64,000 nt of DNA. Origin: Diphasiastrum complanatum. Its lineage: Eukaryota > Streptophyta > Lycopodiopsida > Lycopodiales > Lycopodiaceae. Shown here piece after piece: positions 12,016 to 22,254 of this stretch. The stretch spans positions 1 through 64,000 of the forward strand of contig MU832204.1 of the NCBI GenBank assembly GCA_029204225.1, in the 5' to 3' direction. Under the pieces are notes generated by a model that saw nothing but the letters and a program-made list of their open reading frames with translations, ran no database searches and was not told the DNA's origin. Positions within the stretch are counted from its first letter, which is position 1; the number at the start of each line of letters is the position of its first letter. A program made the translations under genes and the position numbers.

Positions 12016-12671
12016 TGTGAAAAAAGTGGATCTTGAATGGATCCAAACTTCCAAATTACTTGGTTAAGATTTTTGCACAACAAGCTACAAAAGCTAGAAA
12101 TGGCAAAGCATCCTAATGCTCCCTTTGATAAACATGAACTTGACAAAGCATTCAAGAGACAAAAGAAACTAATAAAAAGTACTGATGACAGCCAAAAATA
12201 TTAGCAAAAAGGGCTCCCAACAGCAGCCTACCACTTTTGGAAACCACTTAAGATCATACACAAAAGCTTGAAGACAATACACAAAGCAATGCTCTCAATG
12301 GAGGAAGAAACTGTGACAATGATCTATTGATCTCTCTCAACAATACAATAAGTTTCTCCAACCTGTTCTCCACAAATTTCAGCCTAATATAGGTGAGAAA
12401 AATGACTCTCTCTCCTCTCTCTAGAACTTAGGACCCAAATTTAGGGCACCAGTAGCCTAAAATAGCCAATTTTGGCCTATATGTCCAAATAACATGATTT
12501 TGGTATTATTTTGAAGGTCCTGAAGTTTGATACTTCTTCAACATGAAATATATACTAAAATAAAAGTATCTAGGCCTCTTTCACATGTGTGAAATGTTAG
12601 ATTCAAAACTATGTACAAAAATTGCCAATTTAGGCCTCAAACTAGCTAGAAAATGTTAACAATTTTTACAC
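12016..12671 (-). repeat. 5' LTR of the minus-strand copia element
   Basis: On the minus strand the LTR begins TGTGTAAAAATTG and ends CTTTTTTCACA directly before the PBS, about 656 bp, with TG...CA ends. It carries purine-rich GAGAGAGGAGAGAGAG and TATTTGGAC-type U3 sequence and a TTTCACACATGTGAAA palindrome. The matching 3' LTR was not found to the left, so the element is truncated or rearranged there. Confidence 0.75.
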
Positions 12672-12868
12672 ATTCCTCTTGCCTATATCTGTCACACATA
12701 CATGCACTACTCCATATGTCTCAATTAGAGTGTCTGGGTCCTCTCAAAGTCATTAGTCACCAATAGGCCTCGAAGTGGAATAAAATCTAGGTGTGACCAA
12801 TAATCTCGAACACTGGAGGGCCGGTCTACCATATTAGGACTATTCCATATCCTTAGTTGAATATGGCC
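12672..12868 (+). repeat. Repeat X, right-hand fragment
   Basis: About 200 bp match 5,235-5,437 in the same orientation (shared TGCCTATATCTGTCACAC, GTGGAATAAAATCTAGG and CTCGAACACTGGAGGGCC). It abuts the LTR on its left and copia integrase on its right. Confidence 0.85.
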
Positions 12869-13110
12869 ATAACTATTTGTATGCATTTGCTATGTGCCAC
12901 CTTTGGAGACAAGAACCAAGGAAGATCCATCATCAATCAAAGGTATCATGCTCGGGTATGCATGCTCGGGTATGGCAAAGCAAGCAAGGAATATAAGGTA
13001 TATATTCCATCTTCAAACAAGTTTGTGGTTTCTAGAGATATCAATTTTGATGAGGATAAGATTCATAAGCTTGTTGATGGCTCAATCAATCCCTTGCCAA
13101 GAGGGAGGTG
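12869..13110 (+). pseudogene. Ty1/copia element C: integrase C-terminal fragment
   Basis: Coding similarity resumes immediately after repeat X and runs through the integrase C-terminal region: GKASKEYKVYIPSSNKF, VVSRDINFDED, HKLVDGSI. It closely matches element G (minus strand near 51,100-51,300). Frame breaks occur near 12,900-12,965, including a small duplication of GCTCGGGTATG, and the match ends near 13,110. Confidence 0.88.
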
Positions 13111-13473
13111 GCCTATCGCAGAAGCGAGACTGTTTCGTGCTTTTTTTTTGTGAACAATATTCTTTCTTTAAATTATCTTTTCATGTGGAAGCCCTTACAG
13201 GATCCCAGACACTCGCCTACGCATCACAGAACATGTTTTGTTCTAGCAATCAAGACACACAGCACAAGACAAAGAGATACACGAAAATAGAACGACTATA
13301 TTGTTAGTTTGGTTTTGGAGCGAGATCATCAGTGTCTCGCTCATTGGCGGATTGACACTCTGCTCTTACGCTGTGTTCTGCTCGTTGGCAGACTTTCATG
13401 CACAGCTATGGTGTCTTTACTTTCTTACTCTATTTGCTATGTCTCTCTCTGACTCTTATAGATCTTTGTATTC
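13111..13473. other. Junction of copia C and copia D; possible LTR remnant
   Basis: No coding similarity on either strand. On the minus strand this follows the point where RNase H of element D breaks off. I found no matching copy beside the PBS at 17,363, so an LTR identity is unproven. Confidence 0.3.
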
Positions 13474-14617
13474 TCAGCTGATTGTACCTCCGCACGCTAT
13501 TGCACATCCTCCAGTAATGGACTTGCTGTCATCTTTGCAGCTCGCCCAGTTTGCATCACTGTAGTAATGCAGTTCGAATTCTTTCTCTTTATTTCTAGCT
13601 CTGTAGGTTAATCCAACATTCTGGGTATCCTTCAGATACTGTAGGATTCGTTTGGCCATTTTCCAATGTGCTAGACCAGGATTGGAACAGAATTGGCTCA
13701 ATGCGTAAACAGAGAAGGCCAGATCGGGTCTGGTACAAATTGTTAAGTACATCAGACTACCGATTAAGTTCTGATAGGGTATACCTGCCATCTTCTGTTT
13801 TTACTCTTATGTTTTTGGACAATCATGTTTCGTGAACTTGTCTCCAGCTATCATTGGTGTGGCTTTCTCTTCACAGTCCATCATGTGGTACTGCTTCAGC
13901 ACTTTTCTGGCGTATTCTGACTGACTCAAATGCATTTCGCCATTTGTTCGATCTCTTCTGATCTCCAGTCCTAGACATTTTGTTGCTTCTCCAAGATCTG
14001 TGATTTCGTAGTTTTCAGAAATCTGACTCTTCGTGTCTTTGATCAACATCAAGGAATTTTCTATCAGCAGCGAATCATTCATGAAAATGTTAAGTATCAC
14101 AAAATCCTTTCCTACTCTTTTGATGTAGACATTATAGTCTGTTTGAGTAGGATTGAAGTCTAGAGACTTCAGAAGACCATCAAGCTTTTTTGTACCAGGC
14201 TCGTGATGCCTGTTTTAGACCGCAGATGCATCTCTACAATCGACAAACATATTGTCTATTGTCGGGGTCTTCATAGCCTTTAGGTTGCTTCATGAAAATT
14301 TCCTCTTCTAGATCTCCATGGAGAAAGGCTGTTTTCATGTCAATCTGGTGAATTTTCAGATCGTAATGTGTGGCGTATGCAAGGAGTAGCCTTATGCTTG
14401 TCATCTTGACCATGGACGAATATGTGTCGAAATAGTCGACACCATATCTCTGCGTGTAGCCTTTCATGACAAGCCTTGCTTTGTAGCGACCAATGGTGCC
14501 AGCTGATTTCAGCTTTTTCTTGTACACCCTCTTGTAGTCGACTACTTTTCTGTTTTTTGATAGTGGCTCTAATGTCCATGCCTCGTTTTGCCTCATCAAC
14601 TCGATCTCTTCTGACAT
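13474..14617 (-). pseudogene. copia D reverse transcriptase and RNase H
   Basis: RT runs on the minus strand from about 14,617: KARLVMKGYTQRYGVDYFDTYS, then IDMKTAFLHGDLEEEIFM and CLGLEI. A gap and frameshift lie around 14,100-14,230. The YVDD box is altered (FMND), so RT would be inactive. RNase H begins at about 13,791 (LIGSLMYLTICTRPDLAF, AKRILQYLKDT, YSDANWASCKDD) and is cut off at 13,474 after CGGTIS, before its last motifs. Confidence 0.92.
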
Positions 14618-14860
14618 TGCCCGTTTCCATAATTCTCCCTCTGGACTCTAGATAGCTTCTTGGTATGTTGTTGGCTCTTCTGTGAAGTTGCAGTACTCGA
14701 ACTGCGTGTCTTCGCTCCATTGAAGATTGTCAGAATAGCAGTCTGGAGGTCTTCTTTGACTTGTTGACCTTCGAGGTTCGTTTCGTCGCTGCTCGAACAT
14801 TTCTTGTTCGTGGGGTTGATCCTCTGTTTCCTGCTACTCTGGAGTCTGGGGTCCTGCATT

Positions 14861-15925
14861 CTAATTTGATGTATGTCTTCGATCTCCCTCTTGAATAGGC
14901 AGCAATGTGAAGATCTCATGGCCTCTTTCGTCTTTCAGTCCAGGGAATGTGGACTCGTCAAACTTTACATCTCTGTTCGAAACAACCTTCTTCGTGGTTG
15001 GATCATAGAATTTGTACACATGTGTTCCGTTCGAGTAGCCGACCATGATTGTTTGTTCGGATTTGTCGTCGAGCTTGCTTCTCTTTTCCTTTGGAATGTG
15101 CTTGTATGTTGCACATCCAAACACTTGTGTGTATGACAAATCAGGCTTTCTGCCACATTTCATATGGTGTTTTGTTCTCCAGTGCTGTCATTGTAGATCT
15201 GTTCTGTAGGTGTACAGCTGCAGCTATTGCCTCGGCCAAAATTGGCCTGGCAATTGAGCCTGTGCTATCATGCATCTGGCTCCTTCAACTAGCGTTCTGT
15301 TTTTTCTTTCTGCCACACCGTTGTATTCTGGTGTGTATGCAGGAGTGAACTGGTGTTCAATCCCCTGTTCTTCGCAAAATCTTGAAAAATCTATGCTTTT
15401 GTATTCACCTCCATTGTCAGATCTAAGGATCTGTATTTTTTTCGAGGTGTGTTGCTCTACGAATGCCACGAATTTCTTGAAAGAATCAAACACTTCGGAT
15501 TTCTTTTTCAAGTAGTAGATCGTGGTCATCCGGCTGTAATCATCTATGAACATTAGAAAATATCTCAAACTTGAGAGCGAATCTGTTTTCATCGGTCCAC
15601 AAACATCAGAATGGATGAGCTCAAGGACTTCCTTGGCTCTCCTTCCCTCATGCGTGAACGGATTTTGATGTTGCTTGTCTTTTTGACAAGCTTCGTAGAA
15701 CTCAGCCTCGGGCCTTAAAATTTTGAGACCTGTGACAATGTCCTTTGTGCTCATGTCATACAGGCTTCGCATGTTCAGATGATACATTCTCCTATGCCAT
15801 AGTTGATCTTCGTTTTCTGAAGCATTCAATATGCTATCAAAGTTGCTGATTTGGCCTGGTAGAGGTTTCCTTCTCTGCATCCAACCGTCAGCAACTTGTT
15901 TGTCGTCTTCTCGATCATACGACAA
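14861..15925 (-). pseudogene. copia D integrase
   Basis: The main frame (15,925-15,224) contains the pre-integrase block LWHRRMYHLNMRSL, the integrase catalytic residues in LIHSDVCGPM, RSDNGGEYKS and NGVAERKNRTL, and ends at a stop near QFWPRQ. After a frameshift the C-terminal domain continues at 15,163-14,861 (VFGCATYKHIPKEKRSKLDDKS, VSNRDVKFDES). The DDE residues are intact but the polyprotein is broken. Confidence 0.93.
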
Positions 15926-17110
15926 GTGTTACCGTCGAACAAAACTCGAATGCCTAAATCTGCCATCTTGGAGACAGATAGCAGATCCTTTCTGAGTGAG
16001 GGCACATAGAGTGCTCCTGGCAGCTCTGCTTGGCCTGACAGTGTTCGTAGCTGTAGAGAGCCGATGCCCTTGACATCGTGTCTGCTTCCATCGCCTAGAA
16101 TCACCGCTCTGTCGTTTTCGAGTTAGCGAAAGTTGATCAAGATCTTCTTGTTGCAGGTTATGTGAGATGTTGCTCCTGAATCGATGACCACATTGTAGTC
16201 ATGTTCGAAATAGCTTGTTGAAGCTTCATCGAGTATCGTGAAAGCTTTGTCACCTCTTTCTGCATCTTTAGATGACTCTGCAACATTTGCCTTTTCAGCT
16301 TTGTTTTTCCTTTCTGGGTTGAATATGTAGTCGTATGTATAATGCCCTTTCTTCTTGCAGTGCATGCAAGGTATTGCTGGATTGAGCCATCATTTGTTGG
16401 TCGTATGGCCTGGTTTGTGACAGTGATCGCAGGAATAAGATTGTTGATTCGAGGACTTCGTCTTCTCGAATCTTGGCTTGTTTTTATTCTTCTTCTTTCC
16501 TTTCGTGAAGAGAGCCTTCTCTTGATCATTGCTTCCCTCTCCTTCATCTCTCATCAGTCTCTCATCAGTGACAAGACTGACTGCTTTGTCAAATGTCATG
16601 TCTGGTAGACTCAGTATGAGCATTCTCAGCGGCTAATAGGACGTCGATAGAGATTTCATGAAGTACATCAGCTGTTGTGGTGCTGGGACCTGGTGCTCCT
16701 ATCCTGATGCAGCGAGTTGAGCGAAGATCTTTCTGATCTTCTCAACGTGCTGATCCAACTGGCTTCCATCCCACCGTATTGATTGCAGCTGATCGTGAAG
16801 GTGCATGACTGAAGCTACAGTCCTCACTTCATACTTCTTCTTCTTTAATCTTTCCCACGCTGCATGGCTACTTTCGCAGTCTTCAATCTACATGAGTAAT
16901 CTTCATTTATGGACGAAACGATGATCGCCATTGCACGCTCATCCTTTATGATCCATTTAGCTCTCCTCGGGTCTCCCTCTAGAGGCTGCACCTCTGAGAG
17001 CTCGGTCACTGACCAAATGCCTTTGCCCTTCAGGAGTGTTTTGATTTTGAAATTCCAGATTCTGTAATTTGCGCCATCGAGACTGATTGCTACTCTGGTC
17101 TGGATAATGG
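15926..17110 (-). pseudogene. copia D gag and protease
   Basis: Fragments in order on the minus strand: gag start region SLDGANYRIWNFKIKTLLKG (near 17,080), a degraded middle part, zinc knuckle CDHCHKPGHTTNK (near 16,420), HCKKKGHYTYD and protease VVIDSGATSHITC (near 16,170), then GALYVPSLRKDLLSVSKMADLG (near 15,990). Multiple frameshifts and stops. The upstream end runs into a 79-bp tandem repeat. Confidence 0.88.
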
Positions 17111-17120
17111 GCAGCAAATT

Positions 17121-17352
17121 GATGGAGAAAATCGACGAAAGTGAGAAGGTAGTAGGGCGCTGGCCAGCCTCTACCAAATCTATAAAAATGATGGAAATCT
17201 GATGAAAAAATCGACAAAAGTAATGGGTTAGTAGGGCGCTGGACAACCTTTACTAAATCTGAAGAAACGATGGAAATTTGATAAAAAAATCGACAAAAGT
17301 GATGGGCTAGTAGGGCGCTGGACAGCCTCTACTAAATATGAAAAAGTAGTGC
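17121..17352. repeat. 79-bp tandem repeat, about three copies
   Basis: AGTAGGGCGCTGG recurs at 17,151, 17,230 and 17,309 with conserved flanks (AAAATCGAC(A/G)AAAGT upstream; GATGGAAAT downstream). It sits between the PBS and gag start of copia D, so it is part of the element's leader. Confidence 0.9.
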
Positions 17353-17362
17353 CCAGAAAAGT

Positions 17363-17375
17363 GCTCTGATACCAA
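17363..17375 (-). other. Primer-binding site of copia D
   Basis: The minus strand reads TTGGTATCAGAGC. It places the 5' LTR of element D to the right, starting around 17,376. Confidence 0.85.
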
Positions 17376-17870
17376 GTTACGAATAAAGCCACAGCTGATC
17401 TAAAACTAAGCTATGAAAGCATCACATAAGCAAGACTTAAGCTATGAAAGCAGCACATAAGCAAGACTTAACCCTAGAAAGTGAGAAAGAGAGAGATTAA
17501 GGAGACTAAAGAGAGAGATCAATATCATCAGCTGAATAACAAATGACACAGTTTTTTTACTTATAGCCAAGAGGAAGCCCTAAAAAGAAGCTTCCGGTGG
17601 CTAGGGCCCAATTGGGAGGGAAAATAGTGTGCCCTCCAAGAAGGCCCCCACTCTCCAGTATTATGTCCAAATGGCCCAATAATGAGTAATAAGGCCAAAG
17701 GGCAACCATATAGTCTAAGTGTCACTAATGAATAAAAAAGGGCCCAAGGCCTGCTTATGCATAAAGTAAAGTAAATGTAAATGGACGCGACGAATGTAAT
17801 GAGCCGAGTCCATAACTTTATCGATGTCCAAAAGAAGTTATACTACTCATCAACATAAATAGCATTTTAA
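17376..17870 (-). repeat. Probable 5' LTR region of copia D
   Basis: Position beside the PBS implies an LTR; its far border is not visible because no partner LTR survives. It includes a 31-bp tandem duplication (17,408-17,438 and 17,439-17,469, starting AAGCTATGAAAGCA) and a purine-rich block (GAGAAAGAGAGAGA) near 17,480. Confidence 0.4.
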
Positions 17871-17879
17871 AACATAGTC

Positions 17880-18400
17880 CAGTCTTCTCAAACACAAAGA
17901 TGATTTTATAGCGATAGGCCAAGCCCCTCCGTTACCCTAAACCGTGACGAGTGTCATGTTGATCAATTTTTGGGCATTGGTCCGTATCAGTTTAATTTGT
18001 TTATAGCACAAGTATGAAAATTTTTCATCATATATATTGCTTATCGCTAAAAGCCATGGTGTGAACACGTGTGCCGGTGTCAGAGCAAATCCATGCTATT
18101 CTAACATGTGTGACTTAAGAAACGTCACGCACTACTGTCCATACTCCTGTGCATATCCATGCTTTCTAGTCATATCTCACCATAAATTGATATGACAACC
18201 GAATGGGTAATAAATTATCACAAGCCATGGTTTAATAGTGTAGCTACAATTAAACTTTCGTTTATCGTAGCCCCATATCCACCCTGTGGTTTTTTGGACC
18301 CTTGTATCGGATAGGTTTTATTTTATTGATGAGGTTCTCATGGTTTTTACAAGGTATCAGGGCAGATCCGTGCCATTCTAATCCTTATGTAAGAACCATT
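17880..18400 (+). repeat. Two diverged copies related to repeat Y
   Basis: GTCAGAGCAAATCCATGC (near 18,080) and GTATCAGGGCAGATCCGTGCC (near 18,354) resemble the GGGCAAATCCATGCCAT core of repeat Y at 19,836 and 52,070. The upstream GATCAATTTTTGGGCATTGGTCC (near 17,960) also resembles Y sequence. The core looks like a PBS (GGTATCAGAGC type), so Y may be LTR ends of an unrecognised element. Confidence 0.4.
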
Positions 18401-19474
18401 TATCTTATGCAAATCCATGCTGTCCAAGATAACATGAGGAGAACCCTTACTTCGGGACAACGTGGGTGTTATTAAATGCATAAGGAAATTATATTACTTA
18501 TGAAGTGATATAGTCGAACTGAGTAGAAACCAAGTAGTTTCCGTACTTAGGGTCTTTAACAGTCACCTAGAATGGCATACATTTGTGAAGAGAAACCTTA
18601 CCTTTCGAGCATATGTGATGCTTGCAAATTCTGAAAACTGTTCGAAAAATTCTTACCTGGATGATTGTAGCAGTGGTATCTTGTGAGGATGCCATGTTTT
18701 AGTCCACTCGAGTGCTCTTTGCCTTCCTTAGTATTAAATCGTTTATAACGTTATTTTTAGCCTTTTTGAAAGCGAAAGCAAATACTTTATGGAGAGCCTA
18801 CCATTCACTGCTTATACAAATCTGAAGCGAATGGTTTAATGTGCATAACAGTGTAGATGCTTATAGCTTTATGGCTCAAAGTTGAACCAAACCGAAAATG
18901 AAGCTAGTAGTAATATATGATGCTACATAGAGCGCAAGTTCCATTTAGTGCTAATATACAGTAGTATTCCCTTTGCAAGAGCAGTCATTCGCAAGTATGA
19001 TAACGAAATTGGTTAAAGCATGAGGTATAGTAATCATAAACAGAATGTGCCAACAACTGAGTTGTATGTTCTGATAAAAGTATGAGACCAGCATAGCATC
19101 GTTTTTGGAGTACGTACAAGACCCTTATTTACTTAAGGAACAATCACATATCCATGTTTGTAAACTGTACTTATCACACCAAGATATCATCCATTCATAA
19201 CCATGATAAGGAGCTTGAAACCAAACAACCATTCATGAGTTAGGAAGTGCTTCATCGCTGGTCATTATGAAGCTTTTGTCTCAGCTTATCACATATGATG
19301 TAAAACTATCATTAACATGCATTCTGAAGTATGTGGAAGGTAATACTGGATCATCACTGGTCCATTGCTAGATAGCCTATCATATATATCAACATTTTGA
19401 TTCTCTTGCTAATGATAGATCGCTGCAGGTCCATCGCTGGACAACAACAAGTCTACCTTCAACAAGGAGAGAGA
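18401..19474. other. Unassigned intergenic DNA
   Basis: No gene or element protein is recognisable. The phrase ATCGCTGGTC / ATCACTGGTCCATTGCTAG / GGTCCATCGCTGGAC recurs at about 19,255, 19,353 and 19,430, a weak local repeat. Confidence 0.35.
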
Positions 19475-19885
19475 GAAACAAATCAAAGCTCCTCTTGACA
19501 AGTCAAGACCAAAACTTTTTAAAACCCTTTATTCATAGACCAACAAGGTAAAACATAACTGAAAAGTATACAATACTAAATAAAGCACCGTAAAGCATAA
19601 CATATCTCAAGACATCCAGCACCTGCCACCATCCCACCACACAAGACAAATGTCAACGTTCAATGTCAGTTCTTATCCATGTACAAAATACGTTAAACTT
19701 AACTAATCAACTTGCAATATAGATAGAGTTCTTTATAGTCCAATCTTCCCTTATTGAAAGTTATTTATAGCAATTGAACAAACCATATTGATATTGTGTC
19801 AAGGCGAGTGCCATATTGATCAGTTTGCCATGAAGTTTGGGGCAAATCCATGCCATATCAACATTCACAACTGTAAACGAATAAT
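19475..19885 (+). repeat. Repeat Y, copy 1
   Basis: It matches the reverse complement of about 52,030-52,586 over almost its whole length (shared AATCTTCCCTTATTGAAAG, TGCAATATAGATAGAG, TCTTGACAAGTCAAGA). This copy lacks about 130 bp present in the other copy, between GATCAGTTTGC and CATGAAGTTTGG. It starts beside a short GAGAGAG run, while the other copy starts beside a long (CT)n. Confidence 0.85.
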
Positions 19886-20118
19886 TCATGATGAACCAGA
19901 TAGCATGGTCAAACCAAATGATGAAAGAGCTATTTTTGTATTTATCACCACATCTACACTTGGAAAAAAATCTTTTCCAATTCCAGATTCTAGCGTGGTG
20001 TAGATTCATTCTATTGAAGCCGGTCTCAAAGTGGCCTGTAATTCTTGCCCAAGATTACTCAGAGGGGCAGCGGGATGGCTTTGGTTCGCGCCAAGTGTTT
20101 TTTTTTTGGACAAAATTT

Positions 20119-20156
20119 TTTGCGTGGATTATCCACACGTGAATAATCCACGCAAA
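20119..20156. repeat. Perfect 14-bp-arm palindrome around a CACGTG box
   Basis: The arms TTTGCGTGGATTAT (20,119-20,132) and ATAATCCACGCAAA (20,143-20,156) are exact inverted copies around a 10-bp centre containing ACACGTG. It could be a short-TIR element core or a cruciform-forming site. Confidence 0.85.
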
Positions 20157-20179
20157 TTCCAGAAACCTTTCCGCGTTGT

Positions 20180-20392
20180 TCATACGTATGATGGTGTCGA
20201 AAAAAATAGGGGTCTCAAGTTAAGTTTGGTCCACCCATCATAAAGTTCAGAAGCAACTTCGTTCACATTAGCTTCCCATAAAGTAATATGGTTTAAACCA
20301 TTTTCTAAAGATTTACATAAGAAAGGACTTGTAACAATATTACAATCTGTGCATATGACATGACCAAAATTTGTTGAGACGAAATTTTTCAA
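20180..20392 (-). pseudogene. Possible host-gene exon remnant, B3-like at best
   Basis: A 70-codon minus-strand frame has hydrophobic spacing and an ELYDGW motif faintly like the second half of plant B3 DNA-binding domains. Upstream in the same direction is FKRLKNFVSTNFGHV-like sequence. No complete domain, splice structure or neighbour supports it. It abuts the truncated LTR of copia E. Confidence 0.15.
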
Positions 20393-20480
20393 GCGTTTGA
20401 AAGTGACAGGAAGATAAGTTTTCTATATCAAATTCGCAAAAAACATCATAAGGGAAATACCATTCACATTTTACATTTGG

Positions 20481-20905
20481 TTAGCATTTTGGTGAGAAAG
20501 CCAAGTGGCCAAATAGGGTCTGGACCTGTTATAAAAGGATGTAACTCATGGAGAGAGCAATCTTCTCTCTTCTCTATCTCATTTCATGCTTATACATGGT
20601 TCTCTTGGGTTCTACTATCCATTGGTGCACTATCTTGGTGATTGCTTGCAATTCTATGTGTAGAATGATCTATATTTGTTATTTTTGGATCCACACGTGT
20701 GAAATACAGTAGCTTTCTAGTTTTGTACAGACAACAACAATACATAATTATTTCATTCAAGTTTGATCAAGTTCTATTAGTGTTTGCATCTCCAATTGTG
20801 TGTAGATGCTGATTTTTCTACATTGGTGAGATTGGTAGTGTATTTCTCTTTCTAACAAAAGATCATTCAAGTAGATTGGATCTTAAGGATCTGAAATATT
20901 TCACA
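20481..20905 (+). repeat. 5' LTR of copia E (5'-truncated)
   Basis: It is nearly identical to 23,950-24,377 and ends ...ATATTTCACA directly before the PBS. The first ~220 bp of the LTR (present in the 3' copy from 23,730) are missing here, so the insertion's left border and TSD are lost. It contains a TATA box and a CACACGTGTG palindrome. Confidence 0.93.
20530..20536 (+). promoter_or_regulatory. LTR TATA box (TATAAAA)
   Basis: TATAAAAGGATGTAACTC sits mid-LTR, followed by a pyrimidine-rich stretch, and is conserved in the 3' LTR at 24,004-24,010. This is the expected Pol II promoter of the element. Confidence 0.7.
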
Positions 20906-20917
20906 TGGTATCAGAGC
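20906..20917 (+). other. Primer-binding site of copia E
   Basis: TGGTATCAGAGC immediately follows the LTR end, complementary to initiator methionine tRNA. Confidence 0.93.
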
Positions 20918-21178
20918 TTGTGTTTCAGGTTATGAAGGAGGAAATCAAATCTATCAAATGATTTGGTGAAGATATCAAGTCTAGAGCATGCTAGAGAGGA
21001 TTCTACACCAAAATCGAATTTTTTGCTTTTGTAAATTGGAGCTTTTGTAGATCAAAACACTAAATAGGTCAATATACTAGTTCAATTCCGATTTTTGAAT
21101 TCACATACTGGATTTGGCCGATTTTTGGATCATTGGTTCAGCCTAAGTGGTGGCTTATAGATTGCATATCAAATTTTC

Positions 21179-22254
21179 AGCATTGTGAGTCTTGTGCTTT
21201 GTCTAAGTCACATAGACTACCTTACACTATATCTATTTCTAGATCTGCAAAGCCTTTTCAACTTGTACATTCGGATATTCATGGATTTACTACAATTAGC
21301 AATAGTGGAGCTAGGATGTATGTAACATTCATTGATGATTTTAGTAGATTTTGTTGGATGTATCTACTAAAGAGCAAGGATGAAGTGTATGATGTCTTTG
21401 CCAAGTTCAAGAATGCAAGGGAGAACCAATTTTCCACAAATATCAAGTGCTTGAGAGGTGACAATGGTGGTGAGTACACATCTAACAAGTTCAAGGCCTT
21501 TTGTGATGAACATGGGATCAAGAGAGAGTATACAACATCAAGGACCCCACAACAAAATGGAGTGGCTGAAAGGAAGAATAGGACTTTATGTGAAAGTGCT
21601 AAAGCTATGAGGTTAAATGCTAATCTTGACAAACCATTTTGGGATCAAGCTTTGTTGTGTGCCAATTTCTTGTGCAATAGGTGGCCGAGTGCTATTTTGG
21701 ATGGAAGGACACCTTTTGAAATGCTATTCAAGAGGAGGCCGAGTGTCAACTTTCTAAGAACCTTTGGATGCACATGCTATGTCAACATTACTCTTGATGA
21801 TAGGACCAAGGAGGATCCATCTTCAAGAAGAGGTATTTTTGTTGGATATAGTGAGGTGAGTAAAGCCTACAAGGTTTACATTCCTTCTACTAACAAAGTG
21901 ATTGTTGGTAGAGATGCCATTTTTTATGAGGGAAACATTCCAAAGGTGTCTTCAAGCATGATTGATGGTAGAGTGGATGGATCTAACATTCTTGATGTTG
22001 ATGAGAAGGATCCTACTTTGGATGGTGATGATGATGGACCTTCATCTAGTCAAAAGCCAAGGAGAACATCAAGAGAAAGACAAGTACTTTCAAGGCTCAC
22101 ATATGATCAAAATGGTAAGCAAGTAGTTTCTGGAAATTATGTTGATTTCCTAACCTCTTTGGATGAGCCTACAAGTGTAGATCAAGCAAGGAAAGAAGAG
22201 GAGTGGATCCAAGCAATGGATCTTGAGTATCAAGCTCTTATAAAGAATGGAACA
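21179..22254 (+). pseudogene. copia E integrase; gag and protease deleted
   Basis: A long open frame (the surrounding frame is 21,133-22,317) encodes CESCALSKSHRLPY, catalytic LVHSDIHG, RGDNGGEYTS and TPQQNGVAERKNRTL, then the C-terminal GYSEVSKAYKVYIPSTNK region and the linker up to the RT entry (EYQALIKNGT). Gag, protease and the start of integrase are missing; only ~260 bp of leader separate it from the PBS. After KNGT the expected RT is absent and unrelated sequence begins. The integrase frame itself is intact and closely related to elements B, C and G. Confidence 0.93.

Noticed and set aside
13301-13564. A + strand membrane-like ORF (87 codons)
   Set aside because: It overlaps the antisense of copia D RNase H and has no independent support.
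13474-13791. Intact copia D RNase H
   Set aside because: The frame ends at CGGTIS and never reaches the SSSEAEY and FTKPL motifs; only a fragment.
14340-14919. Additional minus-strand ORFs overlapping copia D RT
   Set aside because: They are out-of-frame shadows created by frameshifts in the RT region.
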